Assembly: GCA_956465555.1 (NCBI GenBank)
Contig: OY101116.1
Location: forward strand, 1,922,001-1,986,000
Direction: 5' to 3'
Length of the DNA: 64,000 nucleotides
From: Nitzschia sp. pyKryTriq1
Lineage: Eukaryota; Bacillariophyta; Bacillariophyceae; Bacillariales; Bacillariaceae
Shown here: positions 28,010 through 40,133 of the stretch, in pieces
How positions within the stretch are numbered: position 1 is the stretch's first letter
How the letters are laid out: each line of letters begins with the position of its first letter
Notes under the pieces: generated by a model
Seen by the model: the letters and a program-made list of their open reading frames with translations, nothing else
Databases searched by the model: none
What the model was told of the DNA's origin: nothing
Program-made: the position numbers and the translations under genes

Positions 28010-31000
28010 TTAGTTCCCTTTCGCCTCGCGCATCTTCCGCAAACGTTCCATGTGACGTTCCGCGGCAAGCTGGGATCGAGTTTTCGCGTCGTCGTCCGCA
28101 CTTCCCGCGGTGCTTTCCCCGCCACCTTGGTATCGCTGAGTCATCTTCTCGAGTAGAAGGCTTTCCTTTCCTTTGAACTTTTCCATGATAATGTCGATGC
28201 GGTTCACCTTCGCCTTGTCGTGCTCCTCGAGAAGCGACAACACCTTGGCTCGGATCTCAGAGACATCCTCAGAAGCAATCGTAGAACTGGCTCCGCTTGT
28301 GGCGGTAGAACCAGATCCCGATGTCGAGACAGAGGCGCCAGAACGAGATGACTTGCTGGCCGAGGAGGGCGTCTTGCCGGGCGTGGAATCCGGGCGGGGA
28401 GTAACACGAGCGCCAAACACTTGGGCCTTGCGAGCACGAATGTTGGCAGCCGATGAAGCTTCCTTGGCAGATCGGAGCTCTGTGGCCCTCTTCTCGAGGA
28501 GCTTCTCCTTGTCTTGCAGTTTCTGTTCCAAGGTTTCCTTTTCTCGTTCGAATGTCGTGAGATCCTTCTGCACCTTTCTTAGCTCCTTTCGCAGCTTCTC
28601 TAATTCTTCCGCGGTTTCCTCGCGCAAAGTCTTCTCCTTTTCCCAACGTCGAGCCATTTCATTGTTGTTCTTGCGTAGGACTTCGAGCGTCTTGCTGTCG
28701 CTCTTGTCATTCTTTCGAGCATCGGACAGCTTCGCAAGCTTATCTTGAACACGAGCATTGTCTTTCTTGAGATTGTTCAATTGAGAGTCAGTCTTGCTCT
28801 TTTGCGTAGTGAGCTTCTTCATCTCAGCCGTCAACTCCTTGACGGTTTCCTCAAGGTTCTTTGATGTAATGTTTCGCTGGGCAGCTCCAATGTTGATGCG
28901 ACGCACGCGTGTCGCAAATTGAAGTGCATGGACAGATTCGTCGTATGACAAGTCAGTTGGATTGATTGCAACGACCATCATTGTCCTGGAGTTTCCACCC
29001 AAAGAGTCTTGGAGAAGGTAAGTCAATTTACTATCTCTGTATGGCACGTGGGAAGCCTTTCGATCAAGGGCTTCCATGACGTTTCCAAGCGCAGATAGAC
29101 TCTTGTTGATGTGTCCTGCTTCCTTGAGGTGGTCCCCAGAGACCTCACTCCTTTTCACACGTTCTGATCCAGCAAGATCGACGAGGAAAAGGGTTCCGTT
29201 ATTTCCGGGTTGTCCTGCCAGTCCAGAGTGCACATCGACCCACAGAACCATGTGAGAGCGACTACTGTGCTCGTTCATGCTAGTTGATGCAGTCGCACGG
29301 CTGCTATTTCCCTTCTTCAGCAAAGAGATGACGTCTTCGATGCATGTTACGGTCTGCTTAGTAAGCTCGGGAACCTCGATACGGCCTTCCTTGCTTCGAC
29401 GGATCTCCAAGGATGCTTTTCCGCCATGGGCTGCAGCGTCCTTCTTTTTCTGCGCAACAGACGAACCGGTGCTTTCCAACAAATCATAGCACTCATCATT
29501 GTAGATTTCAAGCATGCCGACCCTGATTTCAAACTGGAATTCTTTCGGTTCCTCGTCACGCTCCTCTTGGGTTTTCAATAGGATCGCCGCTGTTCTCTCT
29601 TGCTGTTGTTTAATGTTCAGAAGATGGAAGACCTTTTGGATCGTGCGGTAACTGATTCCCCTTTGGTTGTCTCGTTCCACGCCTTCCATTGTGTGTGTCT
29701 TTCCGCTCCCTCTGCAAAATAGAAATGTGAGATCACTGGCGACTGTGCTGCGACATTCTTCAAAATGACCACTTACGTTTGGCCGTATGCAAAAATACAG
29801 GCATTGAAACCATCAACAACACTGAGAGCGATAGGCTCGACATCTTGGAAAACGCTTTGCTGACTTTGATCCGGTCCCCAGACACGGTCGAAGGCAAAGC
29901 TTTTCCATTGGTTGGTTCGTGAGTCAAAGCATCCCATTTCAGTTTCGCTGAGGGCCTCAACGGTCGTCTTGTAACCCTTCTGGATTTCCCCGAAGCTCAT
30001 AGGTCGAATGCGGCAGAAGACCTGGATGTTGCCTTGCAGAGAAAGCATTTTCGAGAGCAGCTGGTTGTTGTAGTCTCGCTGAGCATTGCACTTTTTGTCA
30101 AGATTTCGAAGCTCCTCCTTCATCAGAGCCGGGTCGCCAGAACTGATGATTTCTTCGACCTTAGACTTTCCGTCGTCGCCGAGAATATCAGCGCCACCTG
30201 AGCCAGATGCGAGCGAGCTGAGCCGTGACATTTGGGTTGCAACGCCGGTTTCTCCCGAGGATAAAATCTGCCTTTGGAGGACCTTGAGGTCTTCTTCCAG
30301 TCGCTTAACGTGAGTTTCGTTCATTCGTTTTTGTTCCTTGAGCTTATCGTGTTCCTTTTGAAGCTCCATCAGCTTATTCTTCTCGTCGCCCAAGCGCAAC
30401 TCCAAACGCTTGTATGAATTGGGTGAGTTCGACCTGATACGGCGGCGACGACTGACTTTGCTCTTGTTATCCATGTTGTCAAGCTCAGGGTTGAAGATAG
30501 AGGTTCCGGAAGTCGATCCTGCGGTGACGCTTCGTTTCGAAATAGTTTTGGCCATGGATTTTCTGAAGTCCTTTGATTCGGCGAGTTCCTTCTCTCTTTT
30601 GGAAACAATGAGACTTGCCTCTGCTTCTGCAAGCTTTCCTTTAGTGACTGACAACTCATTTTCGAGTTTGGTGACCCTCTCTTCGGCTTTTGAGACTCTG
30701 TCCTCCATTTTGGAAACAAGGACACCCATTTCGGCTTCCTTTTTGCTGAGCTCCTCCTTCGAGCGTTTCAGCTGACCATGAAGCTGCTTTACAAGTTCAC
30801 TTTGCACTTCAGCACCCTCAACGTTTCTGGTTTGGGAATCCTTTGCCACCGCTATAGACATTTCAGCATCGTCGACCTTGCTTTGAAGCTCAGCATTGTC
30901 AGAAGCAAGCTTTGCAAGCTGTTTCTTGAGGTCGAGGATTTCCTCGTCTCGTTCGCGTTGCATCTCGCTCCGCACATCAAAGCTCGCGGAGTCTTTTCCT

Positions 31001-32369
31001 CGCTTCTCGGCTTCTTGCATCGCCTCGTCGAAGCGTTGATTGACCGCCTCCAATTCGTCGAGGGTGGTTTCGTGATCCCTCTTTGCATTCTCAAGGGCGT
31101 AATTCAAATTCTCAATTTCGTCCTTAAGAGCCGCGGTTTCCTCAGCGGCATGTCCAAGAGTCTTCGAGAAAGCTTCCACCTCGGCACCAGTCGTCTTGGC
31201 ACTAGATTCAGTGTTCTGAAGCATACTTCTCAAGTTGTTCATTTCTTCCCGATGGTCTGCACGGACTTGGTCCATCTTGCTTGAGATTTCCTTAGCATCG
31301 AATTCGACAGCCTTCAATTCTTCCTGAGTAAGTGTCAGCTCCTCCTTGGTAAGTTCCAATTCTTCACGTAGTTTATGTTCCTCTTCGAGGCGTTGGGCGT
31401 TCTCTTCCTGCAACACACGAATGAGTTCTTTGTCCTTTTCTGAGTCCACTGCGTCGACATCCGAAAGAAGCCTGTCCATGTCATTATCAGAAGCTTTAGA
31501 TTCCAAATTCGACAATTTTTCCTCAGTTTGCGAGAGGCGGGCCTCGGTTTCGATTAGTTGTTCTGTGACAAGCTCAAGTTCGTCCTCTAGTTTCTTGACG
31601 TAAGCATCATCCACACTGGAGGTACCAACCTCTCCCCTCGCCGTGGCATCGTCCGTCTTCACTGTCGCCGAAGGGGTTGGGGCACCGGCCATAGCATCTT
31701 CCAGTTCAACTCGGTGCCTTTCCCTCTCGATTTCGAGTTCAAGACGAGTCTCTTCTAATTCGCTTTCTTTGAACGCCAGCTCTTCATGAACGGCATCACA
31801 TTCCTCTCTCACGGCAATTAGGCCACCCTCTGCTTCTCGGTACCTCGCCTCCAGCTCGTCTTGGGCTTGTTCGGCCTGACGACGTAACTTTTGCTCTTCT
31901 TTCAACTTGGATCTGCTTTCAGAAAGAGCCTTTTCTAACGCTGCAAGTTGCGGGGCAATGTTCTCTAATTGTGCAGACAGAGCAGCATTGGCAGCGGAAG
32001 AGTCGGCGAGTTTCTCCTCTGTGGAATGCATATGGTTAGGACGAAAAAATGTGAGGCGCCCCAAAAATTCCATGTGAAAGACGAATAGAAAAAACAAATC
32101 CCATCCAATACGAAAATTCGCACTGGACTACGATATATGCCTATATCTGTCAAAAACCAAAGGCATTGGCGAATCCATGCAGATGACCCCCGCTTATTCC
32201 AATGATGTTCCTGCGACAATGATACATTGCACTTACGCATTTTGGCAAGCTCCGCATCAAGTTCCTCTTCTAACTCCCTCGAACTCGCGATGTATTCATC
32301 AAAGGCGGATTGCAAGGCCGCAAGCTCGGCCTCGCGCTCTGCCATCGTTGGTGGCATGTTGGCGGGCAT
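28010..32369 (-). CDS. Kinesin-14-type motor with long coiled coils on both sides
   Basis: Three exons, 32369..32237, 32018..29777 and 29711..28010 (introns 218 and 65 bp), about 1358 residues. Residues 1 to about 680 are coiled coil. The head domain (about 707-1067) has GNIQVFCRIRPM, the P-loop AYGQTGSGKTHT (split by the second intron), NEHSSRSHMVLWVDV (switch I), LVDLAGSERVKRSEV (switch II) and YRDSKLTYLLQDSLGGNS. The neck (LLSKMLSLQGNIQVF) precedes the head, as in minus-end-directed kinesin-14, but an additional coiled coil and a Ser-rich tail follow it, so the head is internal. The N-terminal 100 residues (FDEYIASSRELEEELDAELA) resemble NudE-type dimerisation helices. A long paralogous protein without a motor is the next gene upstream on the same strand. 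Likely roles are spindle or vesicle transport. Confidence 0.9.
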
Positions 32370-33323
32370 TTTTTCGCTCCAACGGGCCGTTGATCCGCGT
32401 GCTGAAAAACAACTTGTTTCTCGTAGCCGATAATGAGCAGAGAATCAAGAGATACTCTACTTAATTTCCTTTCTTCCACCAGAGACGACTTACAACAGGG
32501 TGAAAGGTTACACCCCTTGCAATACTTGTGGTGAAGTTTTGATTTTTTGCAGTGGTTGGCTAACTTCCGTGTGTGGCGGGAGAGCAAGCCTGACAAAATT
32601 TGCGTGTCGCGCATGCGTTGGAAACGGTCCATTTTATGTACCGGTAGCCGCGGACAGCCACTACCCCTCCGGGATTTCAATCGAATGGTCGGGCACCCAT
32701 GGATGCTTTTCAATGATATTATCAGACAAACGTACATACGAATGTGGGTTCGTTGTTCGTTCGGCAGCACGCACATGCGCAGGGCGCAGGGATACAACAT
32801 ACCGGTAAACCGGGACTGCCTCCTCTACTACTAGAGAAGACTATAAGCTACGAGTTCGTACAGTACCGGTACCAGGTTAGGTACAAGTACTGTACAGTAC
32901 TGTGTACCTGGTACCGGTACGTACTGTACAAGTAGACTACATGTCGTCCCTATTTACAAGTAAAGTCTACAAGTACTGTACCTGTGCGCCGTGGCTGGGT
33001 AGTACGTTCATGATGTACTGGTACTGTACTGTAGTTAGTACGGTCCGTCGCTAGTACCTGCTGGTAGTAGGGGTAGTAGGGGCCTACTCATCTCTATCTG
33101 TCCTTAATGCTGCTGTGCTGAAATACGCAGACTATTCCTCCTCTAGGCAAGAAATCTAATGCTCTTTTCCGAGGAGGTAGATAAGAGAAAGGTACACCTT
33201 AGGTCTTGTCTACTAATACGAGCTGGCAAGTTTTTTTAAGTTTTCACGCTCATTTATTTTGTACAAAATGTAATCCACTTATTTTTCTTATGATACTACC
33301 AAACTTGTAGTAGCATGCATCTG
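32370..33323. other. Intergenic between tandem kinesin-related genes
   Basis: About 950 bp. It contains the densest GTAC cluster of the window (listed separately). The remaining sequence has only short open frames of no coding character. Confidence 0.5.
32858..33057. repeat. Dense GTAC palindrome cluster
   Basis: Within 200 bp I count about 20 GTAC sites, many overlapping as GTACAAGTAC, TGTACAGTAC, GGTACCGGTACGTAC and similar. Chance would give about one. The units are irregular in spacing and order, so this is not a simple tandem repeat. Confidence 0.85.
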
Positions 33324-36300
33324 TTAGTCCCTCGTTGGAACTTCTTCTTTGCCTGTCTCTGCAAAATGGTTTCGGGGTCCTCCGAAGATGTTGCTCTGAG
33401 CCACTTCGAGATCGAGCTTGCGCAAGTTGTTCTTCTTTCGGCTCCTAGCGATCGCTTCCAATGCTCTGGATGTGAGATTGGTCTCCTTTGATAAGCTCGG
33501 CTGGATTGCAGGGGGCGCATCTCTGCTTGCGGGCTTCTCGTCGTCTCTTGACTCGGACTGGGCTAGCAGTTCTGCTGAATGAATAGATGAGTCCTCGTCC
33601 GTGTTTCCAGAATCCCTCTGCTCATTTGCTGTCGTTGCTGTCGCGGCCTGGTTGCTTGGGGGTCGCTCTCGAAAGACGAAAAGACCTGCCTCTGTGAGTT
33701 CAATTTTACCCTTGACGGATGATATTTCTCTCTCTAGTTGATTGACATTCTCCTCTGCCATGGAAACGCGACTTCCCATCGCCCGAGCGAGATCGCTCAT
33801 TTCTTGATCCCTTCTTTCACTTTCTCTCAAGGCCTTCTCAACTTGGACCTGTAGATCTTGAGCTTGCTTTTTCCTTGATTCTGTCTGTTCTCGGGTCATT
33901 TCTTGCCTTGTGTGCATATCTGTGACAACGTTCTCTGCTTCTTCCACCTTCTTTCCCAGAGATTCACTCTTTTGTGAAAGTTTCTTAAACTGGTCCTGTA
34001 GGAGTCGAAGTTCAGCGTCACGATCAGAAGCTGAAGTCGTTGGGTCGGCAAGATCTTCCCTTGGCTCAATCGCCGGTGGCTTGTCTTCCGATCCATCTTT
34101 CGATTCGCCTTCTCCCTTCTCCATAGCATTGGGTCTATTTTCTTTCGTGCTTCTGTCGCGTGTGTATTTCTGCAAAGAAAGATTAATTTTGGACTCATCC
34201 ACTTGCTTCTGGAGAGCCGCTTTCTCTTCTACCAGCTTCTTTAGCTGCGTTCTCAGTGCATTGGCCTCGTTTTCATCCCTGGCGGCCACATTGCTGCAGA
34301 CACGATCAAACTGCTCACGGAGCCGATCGAGCTCCTTTGTGCTTTCCTCGAGTGTTTGCTTTAGTTGAGCTGTAAGCGACTTTAGTGTGGAATTCTCGTC
34401 TTTGGATGCCTTCAGCGCTTTGTTGAGGTCTGTGACGTCCCCGAGGGTGGTCGCCCTAGCTTGTTCAAGGGCTGCTTCGGCCATTTTCAGCTTCTTCTCT
34501 ATCGCAGCCTTCTCAGCAGTCAATACTTCTTTGGTAGACTTGATGTCCCCCACTTCGCTACTTAAGCTGGAAACTTGATCCTCGAAGTCCTCGATGGTTG
34601 CCTTTGATACCTGTAGCGAAGCCAACAGGGACGCCATTTCGCGTTTGCCTCGCTCTTCGGCACTGCGCATATTTCCGAGGTCATTTTCTACATTTCTGAG
34701 CTTATTCTGAAGCTTGGTGTTCTCGAGAGTTAGAGCATTTAATTTGGCTTGGAGCTCCTTTACCTTGGTCTCGCTTTCGGTGGAGGAAACGAGAGTTATC
34801 TCCTTATCCATATCTGTTCGTTCATTGTCCTTGTGAACGGCTCTCAACTCGGAGGAGAGACTGAACACTTCTTGTTGGAACTTTGCAGTTTCTGCTTTCG
34901 CTGATTCGAGATCCTTTTGTAGCCTGGCAACGTCACCTGTGCTCTGTTCCTTGGTATCGATAGCAAGCGCAAGTTTGACCTCGGCGTCTCGAAGCTTCTG
35001 TGACAACGAGGAATTTTCTTCCACAAGCTCGTTGAACTTTTCCTTGAAATCGAGCATCTCCCTTTCTCGATGCTCCTTCATTTCCTGGCGAAGCTGATTC
35101 GTCGCCTTCATGGCCCCTTCCTTTTCACCTTCCTTTCGTGCTTGTTCAGTGGCGTATCGCATGTGCTCGAGTTCTTCCTCGATGATAGCATTCTCTTTCA
35201 TGATTTTCTCGAGCGACATGCTCATATCTAGCAGCTCCATCTTGAGACGGACACCTTCGGCCATATGCCCACCGTCGGGATCAGCAGAGTCGGCACCCAT
35301 GGTGACCTCGTCGGTGTTCTTGAGTAAAATCTTCAACTTTTCTCGGACTTCCAAGAGATCTTCACTGTTATCCATTGAACGGAACACTTCGGCAGCAGAT
35401 TGCCGGGCTGATCGTTCTGCAGCCTTTCTCGAGTCGTCAATGGATTGACTTAACAAGTGAAGCTCATCTTTGGTTTGACTTAGATCGTTTTTGGTTTCCT
35501 TCAACGCCAGACTCAAGCTCATTTCTTTTTCTTTCAATCGCTTGATTTCTTCATCTGACCCCTGCAAAGCATCCTTCAGGATTTTGATTTCCCTTCTCAT
35601 TGACGAAATCTCCTCGCCGCTCCTTGCTTTAGCAAGAGCATGTTCAACCTCAGTCAACTTTCTTTGCAAAGCCCCGCTGTCTTGGAAGATTCTCTTAGCC
35701 TCTTCTCGCATGGCTTCTCTGTCTCTCTCACGGGAATTTTTCATTTCAATTTGGATTTCTCGAAAGGCCGTTTCCTTGCCATCTCTTTCAGCTTCACTGC
35801 GAGCTTCCTCGAACAGTTCACACACTGTTTCCAATTCTTCGACGACCAAATTGTATTCAGCCTTAGATGCCTGAAGGTCAGTCACAAGACGAGTAATTTC
35901 ATCTGTCAAAATTTTTGTCTCCTCTTCTTTCGACGACAGCTTGTCGCAGATAAAGTCAAACTGCTTTGCTTTGTTGCCGATCTCGAGCTGGGCGAGTTTA
36001 AGAGCCGCTTCGAGCTCGACTACTGTGGATTGCAGTGTCATCTTTTCATCCGAAAGCTGCTTCAACTGCTTCGAGAGTTTTGATACCGCCTTTCTATCAT
36101 CGTCGTCGCCTGGCGATCTTGCTTGTTTTAATGCACTCACAACATCATCGTATGCCTGCTTCACATCGGAAAGGCTCTGACTCATGCTATAGAGTTCGTC
36201 CCGGAGCCTGAAAACTTCGTCCGAGGATGCCAAGAGGTTCGCTTCACCAACTTTCAGCTCTTCCTTGTTTCTTTCCCGGGCGTATTCTGATACTGATAGG

Positions 36301-39300
36301 GCAATTTTGCAATCATCAAGTTGGTGTTGGACAGAAGCCTTCTCCTCAGCCAGCGCCGTCAGCTGGTCTCGTAGTTCGTGGAACTCGTCTTTAGCATCTT
36401 CGATAGGTTCGTCACTTGATTGTGATGTCGCCAATTCGATTTTAGCATCTTCGAGGTTTTGAAGCAGATCCGAGACAGCATCCTTCAATTCGCGTACCTC
36501 GGACCTTAGAGATTCGTTTTCCTCATCTGATTCGTCGAGTGCCTTTTGCGTCGCGGCCAGCTTCTTTTCTGACTTTGCCAACTTTTGGCTTACTCGTTCG
36601 AGCTCATCTGAAGTTTTTTCGTTTGCTCGCAGTGCCTCCTCAAGCTCCCTGATCACTTGCTTGATTTCTGTTGTATGCACTGATTCTAGTTTTGAGGCTC
36701 CCAGTCGACCGGAAGATACCATACTCGAGATCTTTTCCTTGAGAGAACTGTTCTCGCGGGCTAACCGACGGAGTTGGGAATGCAATTCTTCAGAATCGGT
36801 CCCGACTTCAGCATGTTTGGATGGTGGGTCCTTGGTAAACCAAGAAAGTGGATTCAGGAGATTTCGCTCCATCGATGGGGCACGAACGACCTCAAGACCC
36901 TGATTTTCTACCACATATTCTGCTTCTTTTTTAACTCTTGAATCGATCGGAGCGTCGTCATAGTTAGATTTTTCGGGGACTTGAACAATTGTCTCGTTTT
37001 CTGACTCTTTGGTTTCTGATAATTCTTGTTTCAACTTCAGATTCTCTTCGCTAGAGGTCTTGAGCTCAGCTTTGCACGCGTATAATTCTTCCTTAACCTT
37101 TTCGAGCTGCGCCATCAATTCTCCAACCTGCTGTTGAAGATCGCGCACACCCGAATCATCATCGGAAACGCCAGGTCCTTGAAGTGTAGTACTCTTTTGT
37201 GTCTGGAAAGCCCGGATTGCACTTTCCCGACCCAGTTTCTCCCCCTTCTTCAGTGACTGGAGGCTCTCTTTCCTCGCATTTTCCAGCTTTACCAAAACTT
37301 CGGAGTAATCAGCCCTGGTAGCTTCGAGAGCTGCTTCCATTTCAGAAATTTTTCCTGTAAGATAATGAATTTCGTCCGAGGTCTTGCGATGAGCATCTTC
37401 TTGTGAATCGCAGAATCGATGCTGGCTGTCAAGGAAATCATTTTCGAGCTCGGCATAATCTTGCCTGGTTTGTTCCAGAGACTTGCTTAGAGAATGAATC
37501 TGGCGTTTTAATTCTGTCTCGTCTTCACGGGCTATTGTCTCTCCTTGAAGACCAGCCTCGTCGAGGACCTGGCGAGCCACCTCCAGCTCGGCACAAACGT
37601 CGGCATACTGGTCTCGGGCTTGTTTCGCTTCGGAGTCAGCCTTCGCGTGGATTCGTTTGACGTGCTCAAGATCGGTCGATAGAATTCCAGTCTTCTTCTT
37701 TAGAGCCAAAATCTCGTCTCTGGCCGCCGACAGATTTTCAGCTGCTGTCTGAGCTTGATCCGTAAGCTTGCTCTGTTCTTTTCTGGATTGCTGGATTGCG
37801 CTCTTGAGATTTTCCACTTTTATTTCAAGACCGTAGTTTTCATCAAGGAGCTGCTCCATTCTGTCTTCTAAAGCGTTGACGGTGACGTCTCGTTCTTCCA
37901 TCATCTCGTCGCGCATTCGCTCAAGATCCTCCTCCTTTTCCTGGTCGAGTTCTGTTCTCAACTTTTCAAGCCTTAGATGCCACTCAATCTCTGAGTCGTT
38001 CATATTGCTCATCTTTTCGTCTCCCGCTCTTTCAAGTCTACTCTGTAGCTTGACGATTTCTTTCTTCAGGTGCAATACCTCGTCGTCTCTAGATGAAGGA
38101 GCTTCGCCTTCCGACCGATTCACCTTTTCTTGCAACACAGCATTCTGTTTCACAATGACCTTAAGTTTTTCACGTAGCACGTTGAGTTCTTTGGATCGCT
38201 GGTTGGCTTTATTTTGAGCTTCCACGCGGTCCTGATCAGTTTGCCCTTGGAGTACCTCACGGAGACAAGAGATTTCCTCGAGGAGCGTAGCATTCTCATC
38301 TTTGCATTCATCCAGCTCATCCTGGCATCTCTCGAGCTCCTCTTGGAGCTCTTCCAAATCACGACTGTCATTTTCGAGCATACTGCCAAAACTTTTCGAT
38401 CCCCGTGAATCTGTATTTTTCGCGATGTCGTGGGCAAGCCTTGCTTGTTTCTGAGCATGCTTGGCTTGCTTTTCGGAAAGCCTGAGTTCTTTTCGTGCCT
38501 CTTGTAGCTGCTTGTGGACACGTTTGAGCTCCTGCGCATGATCCACGCTTTTCACAGTAACAGAGTCAAAGGTCTCATTTTCTGTTAGATCTAGGAGAGA
38601 CTTCTGAGTATTTGGTCTGGCTTCGTTTTCGAGTTGAGTCAAAACTTCGTCCAGGGTTTTGACACGATTCTGAGACTCTCGAAGTTTGTCTTCGGCAACC
38701 CAGAGATTCTGTTGAGTATCAATAAGCTGCTCTGTGACGCCTTCCAGCTCATCAAGAATTTCCTTGTATGAGGAGGAGTCGTCAACGCCGGTGCGTACGG
38801 GCTTCTTGTTTCCCTTAGAATACTTTTTCAGCTCTTCTCGCAGGGATTCATTCTCTTTTCGAATTGCCGCCACATCGGTGCTCTCATCACGAGCCTCCAG
38901 AGCCACTTCAGCTTCGCGTCGAAGTTTAGATTCTTCCTTGAGTTTAGCTTTACTCGTCTCAAGCGACTTTTCCAGCTCTTCCACCAAAGGCTGCATTTGT
39001 TCCAGCTGCTTCCCCAACAAATCATTGGCCGCAGTCGAACTCGCTAGCTTTTTACCTGCAAGAAAGAATGAAAACGAATCATCACAAACAAGAAACGAAA
39101 CAAAACGAAACGAAATGAAATGAGACGACTACTTTGTGTGTGGTCGAAGCAAAGAAGTCTCTTCACGTTCCAACAAAACTACGTACGCATATCCGCCAAC
39201 TCCTTGTCCAACTCTTCCTCAATTCCTTTCGTGCTGGAAACATACTGTTCATACGTCTCTCGAACCTGTTTGAGTTCCGCCTCCAATTCCACAACCCTCT

Positions 39301-39331
39301 CCGACGGGAATTTGAGAGAGTCTGGCAGCAT
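33324..39331 (-). CDS. Giant coiled-coil protein, motorless paralogue of adjacent kinesin
   Basis: Two exons, 39331..39187 and 39055..33324, with a 131-bp intron; about 1958 residues. Almost the whole protein is heptad-rich coiled coil. The N-terminus (YEQYVSSTKGIEEELDKELA) matches the kinesin's (FDEYIASSRELEEELDAELA), and both genes carry a phase-1 intron at the same place (ELADM/R and ELAKM/Q). Near the C-terminus MGSRVSMAEENVNQLEREIS and VKGKIELTEAGLFVF match the kinesin's MEDRVSKAEERVTKLENELS and TKGKLAEAEASLIVS. Between them a phrase like L..LVEEN..LQ.KL.DAE..L..A recurs several times. No motor head follows; the protein ends about 120 residues later with a basic segment (RSRKKNNLRKLDLE). 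The function is unknown; a structural or cytoskeletal scaffold is plausible. Confidence 0.85.
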
Positions 39332-40133
39332 GGTTCGATCAATGATAGTCCAATCAAAAACAGGAACCGGGGATTTCAATGCTTAAGTGTCCTACGATTG
39401 CCGATGAAAGATCTAGTGCTCGTAGAACCAAGAACCTACAACAGCCTCTCTCAATGAACAACTGGTATCACCGTCGGCCTTTTCGTTTCTCTTTGAAAAG
39501 AATAGACTGATAGACTTGTGTACCAACAGCATCACTGTACTGTTGCAGGGTTTTGTTTGTCAAGTTAAAGTTGTCGGAAGGAGGGGAGGCGGCAGATAGC
39601 GAAAATTGGATATTATTGCTCGATGACAGTTGGGTGGAGGGCACGCTCGAATAGCGAGGTAGGGCTGTATCGACTGAACATTCCTTCCATTTTCATGACT
39701 GAAGAAAAATAATTGACTTTAGCGACAACTGGAGGTACTTGTCGTTAATTACAGTGTTGTGTCGCGGAAAGAAATAAGCCTCCTAAAAATTGACTGCTTC
39801 GATCAAAATCGGCCCAACAAGTCGAACGGGAATCGAAATAGCGTGACTGACTCTCCAGCTTCTTTCGGCTTCCGCCTTCCATTCCGCCTTTCGCCGCGCC
39901 GCGTCGAGAGCCGAGCAGAGGCGCGCTCTCTTTCGCCGCCAGCTTTCGTACAGTACTCGTACTTGTAGCCACAGCGAGATGAAGAGTGGAAAGCAGTGGA
40001 AAGGGCCCAGAGCCCAGCAAGCAAGAATGAACACACGAGGAAAAAATGAAACGTCAACAAAAAGAAGAAAGAAGGACGTCAAAATAAAGCGGTACACAAG
40101 GACAAAATAACAACAACAGTATACGATTCAATA
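39332..40133. other. Intergenic: divergent promoter region
   Basis: About 800 bp between the coiled-coil gene (minus) and the copper ATPase (plus). Two ACGTCA hexamers (the reverse complement of the CRE-like TGACGT) lie about 80 and 60 bp before the ATPase ATG. I see no gene. Confidence 0.45.

Noticed and set aside
32270-32834. Overlapping frames on both strands upstream of the kinesin
   Set aside because: They are short, unconserved and Cys/Arg-rich, and partly antisense to kinesin exon 1.
28173-34368. Ser/Leu-rich plus-strand frames opposite the coiled-coil genes (for example 28173..28748, 30778..31284, 33910..34368)
   Set aside because: They are antisense shadows of Glu/Lys-rich coiled-coil codons, with no domains and no independent gene structure.
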